64,000 nucleotides of DNA from Bacteroidales bacterium (GCA_017513445.1 JAFXFS010000018.1:62001-126000), one strand, 5' to 3'; positions 18,927-27,698 are shown, counted from the first letter of the stretch. Translations and numbers: made by a program. Notes: generated by a model not told the origin, from the sequence alone.

Positions 18927-18963
18927 AAATCCGTGTAGCTCAAATAGTTACACGGATTTTTTG
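18927..18963 (+). terminator. dnaK terminator
   Basis: The hairpin AAATCCGTGTA / TACACGGATTT with an 11-12 nt loop runs straight into a T-run (TTTTTT), 20 bp after the dnaK stop. Confidence 0.92.
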
Positions 18964-18995
18964 TGTCTGAAATCTGTATTACTAAAACTTGGAAT

Positions 18996-19136
18996 AGATT
19001 GCCGCACTCCGTGCAGCAATGACGAAGTAGAGTAGATTGTCGGACTCCGTGCAGCAATGACGGAGTAGAGTAGATTGTCGGACTCCGTGCAGCAATGACG
19101 GAGTAGAGTAGATTGCCGGCTACGCCAGCAATGACG
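18996..19136. repeat. 38-bp tandem palindromic repeat, three full copies plus one variant
   Basis: Units start at 18996, 19034 and 19072 and are 38 bp each; units 2 and 3 are identical and unit 1 differs at a few sites. Each contains AGATTG...GCAATGACG around an imperfect inner stem (CGGACTCCGTGCAG). A fourth, shorter unit at 19110-19136 has a different inner stem (CCGGCTACGCCAG). The block fills most of the gap between dnaK and the convergent phosphoesterase gene; the rest of 18907-19219 shows nothing beyond the terminator. It belongs to the palindrome family seen at 46.6, 56.4, 57.4 and 61.5 kb. Confidence 0.9.
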
Positions 19137-19219
19137 TAGATGCATAAAACAGCATCTCAAAACAAACTCGTGAATGGCGAAATAGGAGCATCAATCCATT
19201 ACATACTCTCTCCTCACAC

Positions 19220-20506
19220 TTACCTTTTACGTGGCAAGACTTCAGTTTGATCTAATACTGAGCCATTACGATCTAATAGAGTAATTGTCATCTTTTTAGG
19301 TGTAACATTCAGATGTAGGGCACTCACCGTTTTTGGACCCTCTGTCCAGCGGAATTTTATCTTCTCAGAATTATATTCAAGTGGAGCATCTAGGTCACAA
19401 GCAGAGCCCCTCTCATTATCAGAAGATGTTACTTGAATATAAGTTGTACCTGATTGACTATCAACTACTTTTCCACCATATAATGGATAAGAACTCATAT
19501 AGATGTGATTATTTCCGGCAAGAGCCAAATTTACCCCTAATTCATCAAACAACTCAGACCATCTGCCATATTGAGAATCCTTACCATTAGCTCCGAAAAA
19601 CCATTGATAGTGTTCACAGACAACTACATAAGGAGATGGATTATTAGTAACGACATCTTTAACCCAACTCTGTGCTGCAGCCAATCCTGCAGAGTCTCTC
19701 ATACTCTCATTATTCAACATTACAAAGAGAACATCACCATATTTAAAGTGGTAGCAAACACCCTCTTCTCCTTCGTATCCATTGCGAGGATAGGCCGCTG
19801 CATCGCGGAAGAATTTATTGGACTGGCCATATTGGCGCGTCATATTATCGTGATTTCCATTAACTCCCGCCCACATATAATTTATAAACGGTTCCTCAAG
19901 ATATAGGTTCTGCCAAAAAGAGTAACTTCCACCCCAAGCAGTAATATCTCCAAGATGTAAAATCCAATCAAATCCCTTCTCAAAATCCTCAACGACACCT
20001 ATCATATCCATAGCGGCCTTAGTACGATGATATAATGGAGAATATGCGTGGAAGTCTGAAATTACACAAGCACTCCACCTCTTTGCTCCCGATGTGGTAA
20101 AATAATAGGTTTCAGTAGTATCACCACCCGCAATTATCCTATATTTATAATCCTTATCTGACTTAAGAGCATCAATATTAGCATCAAACTTATTAATTAC
20201 AACATCTTCATAAAAGTTCTCTCCACTTTTAGTCTTTGAGTAGATGCTGTCATAAGTTGTACACAAAACACCCTCAAAAGTACGAGTAATCGCCTTTTTC
20301 CACCTCTTATCTTTCAAAGGGGCAACCTCTAAAGTAGCACTTTTAATAGTTGTATCTGTTGCCCAACTGAAATTCATTTCAGAGTCGGTACGCTCTGATG
20401 GAGATGTAGTTATAGAAAAAATTGCCTCCTGACCACTTAGAGTATTAAAAATAGTGGCACTAAGCCATAATGTAAGAACAAGAAATAATCTATTTGTCAA
20501 CTTCAT
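19220..20506 (-). CDS. Secreted calcineurin-like metallophosphoesterase with purple-acid-phosphatase-type N-domain
   Basis: The protein is 428 aa from ATG 20506 (MKLTNRLFLVLTLWLS), which starts a clear signal peptide ending near FNTLSGQ. A fibronectin-like N-terminal domain of the purple acid phosphatase type (residues about 25-130) precedes the catalytic domain. Metal-binding motifs are visible: SDFHAY (DxH), LHLGDITAWGG (GDxx), VNGNHDNMTR (GNHD), VCEHYQWF, and GNNHIYMSS in place of the usual GHxH. It would hydrolyse phosphate mono- or diesters in the periplasm or outside the cell. The substrate is unknown. Confidence 0.88.
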   Translation of the reverse strand: MKLTNRLFLVLTLWLSATIFNTLSGQEAIFSITTSPSERTDSEMNFSWATDTTIKSATLEVAPLKDKRWKKAITRTFEGVLCTTYDSIYSKTKSGENFYEDVVINKFDANIDALKSDKDYKYRIIAGGDTTETYYFTTSGAKRWSACVISDFHAYSPLYHRTKAAMDMIGVVEDFEKGFDWILHLGDITAWGGSYSFWQNLYLEEPFINYMWAGVNGNHDNMTRQYGQSNKFFRDAAAYPRNGYEGEEGVCYHFKYGDVLFVMLNNESMRDSAGLAAAQSWVKDVVTNNPSPYVVVCEHYQWFFGANGKDSQYGRWSELFDELGVNLALAGNNHIYMSSYPLYGGKVVDSQSGTTYIQVTSSDNERGSACDLDAPLEYNSEKIKFRWTEGPKTVSALHLNVTPKKMTITLLDRNGSVLDQTEVLPRKR

Positions 20507-20530
20507 AATTAAAGGTTTTCCCAAAGGTAA

Positions 20531-21424
20531 CTATTTTTTTTCCTTTATGTGAAGTTGCCAACTATTAAACAGATTTTGCCAAACTGAATAAAGTGCTAAA
20601 AATACCGAAGCAATTGGATTCAGGTAGATATTGGACATCCAAATTCCCATTGCGACATTTTTCTGACCCAACATCTGACCTCCGGCAATAACATCACCAT
20701 ACCTCTTGCCTATCAACTTGCCAACTCCAAACTGAATTGCACAAAAAACAATCGAAATTGCTCCAAGTATAATAATATTATCAAAGTTATCTTTCCAATT
20801 ATCTATTATAAAAGATATTGTTTGACCTAAAGTAATAGTCAATGCAGCAGCCCAGATATGTAGTGAGTATGGTTCAAAACGCGAGATAAATCTATTTACC
20901 TTAGCTGCAAATAGTTGAAGGAGCATAGCCACGAAGAAAGGAAGGGCAATTATCGGAGATACTCTTCTCAAAATTAGGACAAATGATTCCAGAAATGGCA
21001 TACTTTGCTGCTCTCCTATAAAGGAGAAGTAGATTGGAGCAACAACAGCTACCATTAAATTTCCAAGGATTACGTGTGTGGTTACAGTCTCCCTATTTGC
21101 TCCCAGTATACAGGAAATAACAACGGATGATGCAGCAACAGGACATAGTACTCCCACCAGTACACCCTGAGCAACTATCTCATTATCAAATAGATAGTTT
21201 ATTAAATAATATCCCCCTAAACTTACTACAATCTGGAACAATAGCAACCATATAGTCATCTTACTTATATGGATCAGCTTCAAACTCTTGATATTGACAG
21301 AGGTAAAGTTGAGTAGTAAAATAGAAAAAATCAGATACGGCAACGTTACAGCTAAATAATCGCACCACTCGTGAAATAGAAATGCGAGCAGAATAGCTAA
21401 CGGCAGTATCTGACTTCTTTTCAA
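20531..21424 (-). CDS. Bile-acid:sodium-symporter-like (BASS/SBF) membrane transporter
   Basis: The 297-aa protein has about ten transmembrane segments. It carries the paired cross-over motifs of the BASS fold: GVLCPVAASSVVISCILGAN and the C-terminal GGQMLGQKNVAMGIW. The start is a TTG at 21424; no ATG lies before residue 50 in this frame, so an unusual start is required unless the frame begins within the upstream gene. The likely role is sodium-coupled uptake or export of an organic anion, substrate unknown. It begins 18 bp after the hydrogenase-like gene and is probably co-transcribed. Confidence 0.78.
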   Translation of the reverse strand: MKRSQILPLAILLAFLFHEWCDYLAVTLPYLIFSILLLNFTSVNIKSLKLIHISKMTIWLLLFQIVVSLGGYYLINYLFDNEIVAQGVLVGVLCPVAASSVVISCILGANRETVTTHVILGNLMVAVVAPIYFSFIGEQQSMPFLESFVLILRRVSPIIALPFFVAMLLQLFAAKVNRFISRFEPYSLHIWAAALTITLGQTISFIIDNWKDNFDNIIILGAISIVFCAIQFGVGKLIGKRYGDVIAGGQMLGQKNVAMGIWMSNIYLNPIASVFLALYSVWQNLFNSWQLHIKEKK

Positions 21425-21442
21425 TGTTAAATATAAATTTGA

Positions 21443-22906
21443 CTACTTTCTTGTATTTTCGTAAGTAGCTTCAATTTTTGCCAATTCAGGAGCAAATGGT
21501 TTCTTTTTGCCATCAACAGCTGTATAGACACAAGGACCTGTTACACAACCACCTGCACAAGACATTACCTCAACAAATGGAGTAGGAGCTTTGCCCAATT
21601 TTGCATAGAGCTTAAGCATTCCAATATTCTTCTTATCAAGGTTTGAAATTTGTGTTGCACTCAACTTGCTATTATCCAAAAATGCCTTAACTGCATCGGT
21701 AACACCACCAGCTTGAGCAAAACCATAGGCCTCTCTAACAGATTGATTTTTAACAACATACGGCTCTACACCATCCAAAGATATTGCATAACCATCGAAC
21801 ATTGAGCCAAGCTCTTCGAATGTCAAAGTAAAATCTACATTCTCAGTACCTTTGGCCTCTTTTCTCTTAGCCATACAAGGACCAATAAATACAGTTATTA
21901 CATCCTGATATCTCTCTTTAACAATCTCAGCTGTGTAATACATAGGAGATTTAGTGGTTGAGATATATTTTTCCAACTGTAGAATATGTTTCTTTGCTAG
22001 TTGAACGTATGATGGGCAGCAAGATGTGGTCATAAATTGCTCACCTGCCTCAAGTCTCTCCTCTAATTCGTGAGCTTCAAGATCAGTTGTAACCATTGCA
22101 CCCTCTGAAACCTCTACTACATCGTGGAATCCCAACTGTTTAATTGCACCATAAACATTCTCAATTGGAACATTAAACTGCGAAAGAATAGATGGAGCAA
22201 CCATTGCCACAACCTTTTTACCAGCTTTGATTCTACTTAGAACATCAAAAACCTGTGAAATCTCAAAAATTGCACCGAATGGGCAAGCATTGATACATTT
22301 ACCGCAGTAAATACATTTTGTATCATCAATATGTTCAACTCCATATTCATCTTTGCTGATGGCCTTAACCGGGCAAACATCTTCGCAAGGTACCGGAATA
22401 TATACAATTGCGTGATATGGACAACTTTGCTGACAGATACCGCAACTGATACATTTATCGTGGTCAATCTCTGCCTGACCATGCGAATTGAATCTAATCG
22501 CACCTTTAGGACAGTTTACATAACAACTTCTTGCCACACAACCGCGACAAAGGTTTGTTACCTCATAATTGGTTCTCACACAAGATGAGCAAGCCTCATC
22601 AATAACACAAAGAATATTATCCTTAGGATTCACATCACGAGTAATTGCCTCTTTCGCATACTTTGACAGTGGAGTCAATTCATCTTTCTCATCACTCATA
22701 TCAAATCCTAACAATGGAAAAGATTTATACTTCCAAATAGCTCTCTCTTTGTGAATACAACAACGACCCATCACTTTGGCATTTCTTGGTGAAAGTTCCA
22801 AAGGCAAACGGTCAATTTGTTCAACCAAACTATCGTCTTTCCATAGTCTTACAAGGTTCGCCAATAATTTGTGACGAACAATCATAACATTATTCGTAAA
22901 AGCCAT
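21443..22906 (-). CDS. Monomeric [FeFe] hydrogenase, group B-like
   Basis: The 487-aa protein combines ferredoxin-type clusters with an H-cluster domain. The N-terminal half has three CxxCxxCxxxC-like 4Fe-4S sites (residues about 120-135, 152-162 and 198-208) plus extra cysteines near 106-123. H-cluster motifs follow: TSCCPSY (C296, C297), IGPCMAKRKE (C344) and MSCAGGCVTGPC. This layout matches the group B monomeric [FeFe] hydrogenases of anaerobes, used for hydrogen production or sensing. No HydE, HydF or HydG maturase gene is in the window. A -7 promoter element lies just upstream. Confidence 0.9.
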   Translation of the reverse strand: MAFTNNVMIVRHKLLANLVRLWKDDSLVEQIDRLPLELSPRNAKVMGRCCIHKERAIWKYKSFPLLGFDMSDEKDELTPLSKYAKEAITRDVNPKDNILCVIDEACSSCVRTNYEVTNLCRGCVARSCYVNCPKGAIRFNSHGQAEIDHDKCISCGICQQSCPYHAIVYIPVPCEDVCPVKAISKDEYGVEHIDDTKCIYCGKCINACPFGAIFEISQVFDVLSRIKAGKKVVAMVAPSILSQFNVPIENVYGAIKQLGFHDVVEVSEGAMVTTDLEAHELEERLEAGEQFMTTSCCPSYVQLAKKHILQLEKYISTTKSPMYYTAEIVKERYQDVITVFIGPCMAKRKEAKGTENVDFTLTFEELGSMFDGYAISLDGVEPYVVKNQSVREAYGFAQAGGVTDAVKAFLDNSKLSATQISNLDKKNIGMLKLYAKLGKAPTPFVEVMSCAGGCVTGPCVYTAVDGKKKPFAPELAKIEATYENTRK

Positions 22907-22925
22907 AACTAAAATTTAGGAGACG

Positions 22926-22933
22926 CAAAGATA
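22926..22933 (-). promoter_or_regulatory. -7 element of the hydrogenase gene
   Basis: The minus strand reads TATCTTTG, an exact TAnnTTTG match, 19 bp before the ATG at 22906. No clear -33 element was found at the ideal spacing. Confidence 0.55.
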
Positions 22934-22939
22934 ATAGAT

Positions 22940-23713
22940 TTATCCGATTATATAATTATTTATGTTGAAGTTTTCCAGTGTTTCTTTCTTTCCAATATCA
23001 ACAATTTTCAAATTCTCAACCACAACACCCCTTACAATATGCTCTGCTGCGATAGAGAGATAAAAATCAAATATCGGGAACTTCTCAGGCCAAGATGCCA
23101 TCAAAGGGAAGATTTTTGGAGATATTAGATGAATCCCATCAAAGGCCAACTTTCTATAATCATCAGGATTTATTTTTCCGAATGGAGACTTAACTTCACC
23201 TGTCTGAATATTTGTCCAACCCACAAGACGACTATCATCATCAAAAAGCAAGTATCTATTTGTAACTCTGTCACTTACAAGTAGAGTAGAAATCACCTTA
23301 TCGGAACTATTCTCCTCATAGAATTTTCGCAAATCGAGATTTGAGAAGATGTCAACATTGTGAAGTAGAAATGGCTCTTCGTTCAGTTTTGAATCATCCC
23401 ATTGATCTGCATTAAGACCATAAAGAGGATTGGAAACGTGTCTAATTCCGCCACCTGTATCTCTTAAGAGGTCTGTTTCATCTGAAATTCTAATATCCAA
23501 CCCGAAATTATCATTCTCCTTTAGAAAATCAACAATCTGTTCAGCCAAATGTGAGACATTTATTGCAATAGTTGTAAATCCCGCCTCCTTAAGTTTAAGA
23601 ATCTGATATTCAAGCATAGGTTTACCATCCACCTTTAACAGAGCTTTTGGAGTTATATCTGTCAAAGGACGCAACCTTGTTCCTAAACCTGCAGCAAAGA
23701 TTAAAGCTTTCAT
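22940..23713 (-). CDS. Sugar-1-phosphate nucleotidyltransferase, MurU-like
   Basis: The 257-aa protein is a Rossmann-type nucleotidyltransferase with signature FAAGLGTRLRPLTDITPK (residues 6-23), PMLEYQ, an acceptor loop and the DxD-like LLHNVDIFSN segment. Its partner directly upstream is an AmgK-like sugar kinase (10 bp away). This arrangement matches the AmgK-MurU pair that converts recycled N-acetylmuramic acid to UDP-MurNAc by anomeric phosphorylation and uridylylation. MurU is therefore the favoured role, by context and fold. A mannose-1-phosphate guanylyltransferase role is the main alternative. Confidence 0.82.
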   Translation of the reverse strand: MKALIFAAGLGTRLRPLTDITPKALLKVDGKPMLEYQILKLKEAGFTTIAINVSHLAEQIVDFLKENDNFGLDIRISDETDLLRDTGGGIRHVSNPLYGLNADQWDDSKLNEEPFLLHNVDIFSNLDLRKFYEENSSDKVISTLLVSDRVTNRYLLFDDDSRLVGWTNIQTGEVKSPFGKINPDDYRKLAFDGIHLISPKIFPLMASWPEKFPIFDFYLSIAAEHIVRGVVVENLKIVDIGKKETLENFNINNYIIG

Positions 23714-23723
23714 TTACAATAGA

Positions 23724-25139
23724 TTATAAATCTTTTTGAACACCAATTTCTCTATGGCATAGACGTACATCAACATCAAACTTCTTTGCAATGTGTGTAG
23801 CTAAATGCTCTGCACAATATACAGAACGGTGCTGACCACCTGTACATCCAAACGAAAACATCAAGTGTGTAAATTTGCGATCAATATACCTCTTCACGTG
23901 GGTATCTGCTAAAGAATAGACACTATCAAGGAATTTATAAACACCACCCTCTTCTTCAATAAAATCAATAACCTCTTGATCTAGACCTGTGAAGTGCTTG
24001 TAATGTTCATATTTTCCAGGGTTCTCAATGGCACGACAATCGAATACATATCCACCACCATTACCTGATGTATCAGCAGGAATGCCCTTCTTAAATGCAA
24101 AGCTAAATATTTCTACCTCTAATTTTCGCTCGGGATTTAGATCTGCGAACTGACGCATTGTAGTGAGTTCCAACAAGATAGAACTTAAATATGGATACTC
24201 TTCGAATGGTACTTTCAACAATTTTTTAAGGTTATCTATTGCATATGGTACACTTTGAAGGAAATATGGTTTCTTCTCAAAATATCCTCTAAAACCGTAA
24301 GCTCCAAGCACTTGTAATGTCCTGAATAAGACAAAGTGACGAAGATTTGCCATAAACTCCTCTCTATTTACTTGAGTAAATTCCTGAAGAGCTTCTAAAT
24401 AGGCATCAATCAACTTCTCTCTAAGCGCATCTGAATATTTTGCCTTTGCCTGCCAAACAAACGAAGCAACATCGTAATAGATTGGACCTCTTCTACCTCC
24501 TTGAAAATCAATAAAATATGGATTTCCATCTACCAACATCACATTTCTTGCCTGGAAATCTCTATATAGGAAGTTATTTGAATTGCAATTCATTAAAATA
24601 TCAGACATTTTACTGAATTCATCCTCCAACTGAATCTCATTGAACTCAATACCTGTTGCCTTTAAGAAGCAGTATTTAAAATAGTTAAGATCGAAAGAAA
24701 TCATCCTGCGGTCAAATTCAGGTTGCGGATAACAGATGTTGAAATCCAAACCTTCAGCACCCTTGAACTGCAATGCTGGCAACATTTTTATTGTTTTGCA
24801 AAGCAACTCAACCTCTTTATGGTTATAATTTCCGCTCTCGCGTCCCTCAGAAACCGCCTTAAAGAGTGAATCATCTCCTAAATCTTTTTGTAAATAGTAG
24901 TATTGATCATCGCTCTTTGAATATACCTCAGGAACAGGCAAACCCATCTTATAGAAGTGGTCTGCAATAGTCCAGAAGGCAATATTCTCCTCAACACAAG
25001 TACCTTTGGCTCCAATCAATGTTCTATTTTTACCATACAACCTGAAGTATCTTCTGTTACTTCCCGATGAAGGCAACTCCTCAACTTTTAGAGGTTTCTC
25101 TGATGTATATTCTTCAAAAAGTCTTTCTAAGTGGATCAT
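23724..25139 (-). CDS. AmgK-like sugar kinase fused to a RapZ C-terminal domain
   Basis: The 471-aa protein joins two domains. Residues 1 to about 335 are an aminoglycoside-phosphotransferase-fold kinase with catalytic YRDFQARN (D194) and metal-binding IDFQGG (D211), as in AmgK, the anomeric MurNAc/GlcNAc kinase. Residues about 345-471 match the C-terminal domain of RapZ, including FDCRAIENPG, TGLDQEVIDF and the signature GCTGGQHRSVYCAEHLA. In E. coli that domain senses glucosamine-6-phosphate. The P-loop ATPase half of RapZ is absent. It is co-transcribed with the MurU-like gene. The fusion suggests that kinase activity could be tuned by an amino-sugar phosphate; that is inference. Confidence 0.86.
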   Translation of the reverse strand: MIHLERLFEEYTSEKPLKVEELPSSGSNRRYFRLYGKNRTLIGAKGTCVEENIAFWTIADHFYKMGLPVPEVYSKSDDQYYYLQKDLGDDSLFKAVSEGRESGNYNHKEVELLCKTIKMLPALQFKGAEGLDFNICYPQPEFDRRMISFDLNYFKYCFLKATGIEFNEIQLEDEFSKMSDILMNCNSNNFLYRDFQARNVMLVDGNPYFIDFQGGRRGPIYYDVASFVWQAKAKYSDALREKLIDAYLEALQEFTQVNREEFMANLRHFVLFRTLQVLGAYGFRGYFEKKPYFLQSVPYAIDNLKKLLKVPFEEYPYLSSILLELTTMRQFADLNPERKLEVEIFSFAFKKGIPADTSGNGGGYVFDCRAIENPGKYEHYKHFTGLDQEVIDFIEEEGGVYKFLDSVYSLADTHVKRYIDRKFTHLMFSFGCTGGQHRSVYCAEHLATHIAKKFDVDVRLCHREIGVQKDL

Positions 25140-25202
25140 CTCTTTCTAAATATATTTAACTTTCAAAAATAACACAAATAACTCTAATAATAAAATTTGA
25201 AA

Positions 25203-25700
25203 TCAAAGTTCTAAATCAAAGTTGATAGCTCTCCCCTCCCTTAAACTTGCAGCCACATCAATCAATCTCTGATTTGAGCTCCCGACAAATGGCTTGTTAT
25301 CAACCTTTTGCTCCTCAATAAAGGGACCGTCAACAAGCACATCTATGTAGGTAAGGAGTTGTGATAATTTACTATTAGAGAGAATATCTTCAAATCTATA
25401 ACCACTATAGCACCAGATTGTCTTGTTGCTATGTGATTTTATCTCTTTTGCAAGTTGAGTAACACCCTCAACCTGATAGAATGGATCTCCTCCACTAAAG
25501 GTTACATTATTGAAATCAGAATCGAGAACAACATCCAATAACTCGTTGATTGTCATCAAGTTACCATTATTAACATTCCACGACACTGGATTATGACACC
25601 CCCTACAATGGTGAGTACAACCTGCAAAATAAATTGAAGTTCGCAATCCAGGACCATCCACGATGGTATCATAAACAACTCTCAATACTGATAATTTCAT
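25203..25700 (-). CDS. nrdG: Anaerobic ribonucleotide reductase activating protein
   Basis: The 165-aa radical SAM activase installs the glycyl radical on NrdD. The CxxxCxxC cluster motif is in YFAGCTHHCRGCHN, and FSGGDPF is the SAM-binding GGE-like motif. Size is normal for the family. It starts 3 bp after nrdD, forming an nrdDG operon, and is active only under strict anaerobiosis. The 63-bp gap to the kinase gene downstream is AT-rich without a clear hairpin. Confidence 0.96.
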   Translation of the reverse strand: MKLSVLRVVYDTIVDGPGLRTSIYFAGCTHHCRGCHNPVSWNVNNGNLMTINELLDVVLDSDFNNVTFSGGDPFYQVEGVTQLAKEIKSHSNKTIWCYSGYRFEDILSNSKLSQLLTYIDVLVDGPFIEEQKVDNKPFVGSSNQRLIDVAASLREGRAINFDLEL

Positions 25701-25703
25701 AAG

Positions 25704-27641
25704 CTAAGTATGCGATACTCTATCTCTCAGTTCTGCCTTTTTAGCATAATTCCATCTATCTGTATTACCGACAAGATACCCGGTAATCCTTTGTAATCTA
25801 TCAATTCTGTCACTACCACATTTTGGGCACTCTCTAAGATTTTGCGAGGCATCCTCATAACCACAATTGAGACATCTGTTTCTATTGTGATTCACAGAGC
25901 AGTAACCAATATCATACCTATCCATTAAATCGACAACATTCATAATTGCCTGTGGGTTGTGAGCCGCATCTCCATCAAGTTCCACATAGAAAATATGGCC
26001 TCCACGTGTCTTTTCGTGATATGGTGCCTCAACTCTCGCCTTATGACTTGCGCTACATTTGTAATAGACAGGTATATGATTGGAATTGGTATAATACTCT
26101 TTATCTGTAACACCTTCGATAATACCGAACTCTGCCCTATCCTTAGATGTAAATTTTCCCGACAATCCCTCTGCAGGCGTTGCAATTATACTATAGTTGT
26201 GATTATACTTTTCAGAATAGTATAAAGCCCTCTGTCTCATTCTCTCAACTATCTGTAATCCAAGTTCTTGCGAAGATTCACTCTCTCCGTGATGCTTTCC
26301 TGTCAATGCAATTAAAGTCTCGGCAAGACCTATAAATCCAATTCCAAGAGTACCTTGATTTATCACATCTCCCAACGGCTGTTCGGGATCTAATTGATCA
26401 CCACCAACCCACAAGTGAGACATAAGGAATGGGAACTGTTTTGCCTTCGCATCTGCCTGAAATTTATATCTCTCATTGAGTTGAAATGCCGCTAAATCGA
26501 GTAAATCTTCGAGTTTCTCAAAAAAGGCATCTATTCTCTTCTCATAATCCTTTTCACCCATAACCTCAATAGCCAGACGAACAATATTTATTGAAGTAAA
26601 AGAGAGATTTCCTCTACCAATAGAACTCTTTTCTCCAAATCTATTTTCAAAAACCCTCGTTCTGCAACCCATTGTTGCCAACTCATATTTATAACGCTCA
26701 GGATCTGTTTCACACCACTTTTCGTGTTTGTTATATGGAGCATCCAGATTTACAAAATTTGGAAAAAACCTCCTTGCAGCCACTTTACAAGCATATTTAT
26801 AAAGGTCATAATTCCTATCTGAAGGGAGATAACTGACACCCCTCTTTTTCTTCCAGATCTGTATTGGAAAAATTGCAGTGGCTCCACCACCAACACCTTC
26901 GTATGTACTTGTCAAGAGTTCTCTAATCACACATCGGCCTTCGGCAGATGTATCTGTTCCGTAGTTTATTGAACTGAAAACCACTTGATTACCTCCTCTT
27001 GAATGGATAGTATTCATATTATGGATAAAGGCCTCCATAGATTGATGAACTCGCTTAACAGTACGATTTATCGCGTGTTGTACAAGACGGGCATCACCAG
27101 TTAATCCCTCAAGGGAGGTTGGTATATAGTCATCAATAACCGTATCATTGAGGTATGTGAGATCTCTCTCTTCTAACTGAGAGAGAATTTTAAGCTCCTC
27201 TTTGAAGGTAACTCTCACAAATGGGGCAAGATAGAAGTCGAAAGCTGGAATAGCTTGACCACCGTGCATCTCATTCTGAGCCGCCTCTAAGGCCATACAA
27301 GATAGCACGCTGGCAGTTTCAACTCGCTTTGCAGGTCTGCTTTCTGCGTGATTTGCAAAAAAACCATTCGCAAGAATTACATCAAGTGGATGCTGCACAC
27401 AAGTAAGACTCCTCGTTGGGTAGTAGTCCAAATCGTGGATATGCAGATACCCCTTTTCCACACATTTGGCAACTCTCTTATCCAAAAGTCTATCCATTGT
27501 AAATGACTTGGTGGTCTCACTTGCAAACTTCATCATCATACCTGCTGGCGCATCGGTATTAAGATTTGCATTCTCCCGAGTCATCTCATTGGACTTAACC
27601 TCCACTAAATCAATATATTTATCGTGTTTTTCTCCTGTCAT
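25704..27641 (-). CDS. nrdD: Anaerobic (class III) ribonucleoside-triphosphate reductase, no ATP-cone
   Basis: The 645-aa glycyl radical enzyme reduces NTPs to dNTPs. The sequence begins at the region equivalent to SLLNENANK of E. coli NrdD, so the N-terminal ATP-cone of roughly 85-90 residues is missing. The remaining catalytic barrel is intact: GYLHIHDLDYYPTRS, NEMHGGQAIPAFDFYLAPF, MGCRTRVFENR. A zinc site (CLNCGYEDAS, then CPKCGS) precedes the glycyl radical loop RITGYLVG near the C-terminus. Upstream lie only 77 bp before the divergent pncB-pncA fusion gene, so no longer start is available. It is co-transcribed with nrdG. Confidence 0.95.
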   Translation of the reverse strand: MTGEKHDKYIDLVEVKSNEMTRENANLNTDAPAGMMMKFASETTKSFTMDRLLDKRVAKCVEKGYLHIHDLDYYPTRSLTCVQHPLDVILANGFFANHAESRPAKRVETASVLSCMALEAAQNEMHGGQAIPAFDFYLAPFVRVTFKEELKILSQLEERDLTYLNDTVIDDYIPTSLEGLTGDARLVQHAINRTVKRVHQSMEAFIHNMNTIHSRGGNQVVFSSINYGTDTSAEGRCVIRELLTSTYEGVGGGATAIFPIQIWKKKRGVSYLPSDRNYDLYKYACKVAARRFFPNFVNLDAPYNKHEKWCETDPERYKYELATMGCRTRVFENRFGEKSSIGRGNLSFTSINIVRLAIEVMGEKDYEKRIDAFFEKLEDLLDLAAFQLNERYKFQADAKAKQFPFLMSHLWVGGDQLDPEQPLGDVINQGTLGIGFIGLAETLIALTGKHHGESESSQELGLQIVERMRQRALYYSEKYNHNYSIIATPAEGLSGKFTSKDRAEFGIIEGVTDKEYYTNSNHIPVYYKCSASHKARVEAPYHEKTRGGHIFYVELDGDAAHNPQAIMNVVDLMDRYDIGYCSVNHNRNRCLNCGYEDASQNLRECPKCGSDRIDRLQRITGYLVGNTDRWNYAKKAELRDRVSHT

Positions 27642-27657
27642 ATAAAAGCTATATTAT

Positions 27658-27685
27658 TTTGCTAAATTAGTTATTATTTAGCAAA
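27658..27685. promoter_or_regulatory. Perfect palindrome between nrdDG and the pncB-pncA fusion
   Basis: TTTGCTAAAT (27658-27667) and ATTTAGCAAA (27676-27685) are perfect 10-bp inverted arms with an 8-nt spacer. The site lies in the 77-bp divergent intergenic region and covers the -33 position of the promoter toward the NAD-salvage gene. There is no T-run, so it looks like an operator for a dimeric regulator, not a terminator. It does not match the NrdR-box pattern I know. Confidence 0.6.
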
Positions 27686-27690
27686 TTTCT

Positions 27691-27698
27691 TATATTTG
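27691..27698 (+). promoter_or_regulatory. -7 element of the pncB-pncA fusion gene
   Basis: TATATTTG is an exact TAnnTTTG match, 20 bp before the ATG at 27719. The expected -33 position (27668-27671, TAGT) is poor and lies within the palindrome, as expected for a regulated promoter. Confidence 0.65.

Noticed and set aside
18821-19160. Minus-strand ORFs after dnaK with repeated CCTE motifs
   Set aside because: The repeats come from the 38-bp DNA unit; the frame also runs antisense to dnaK.
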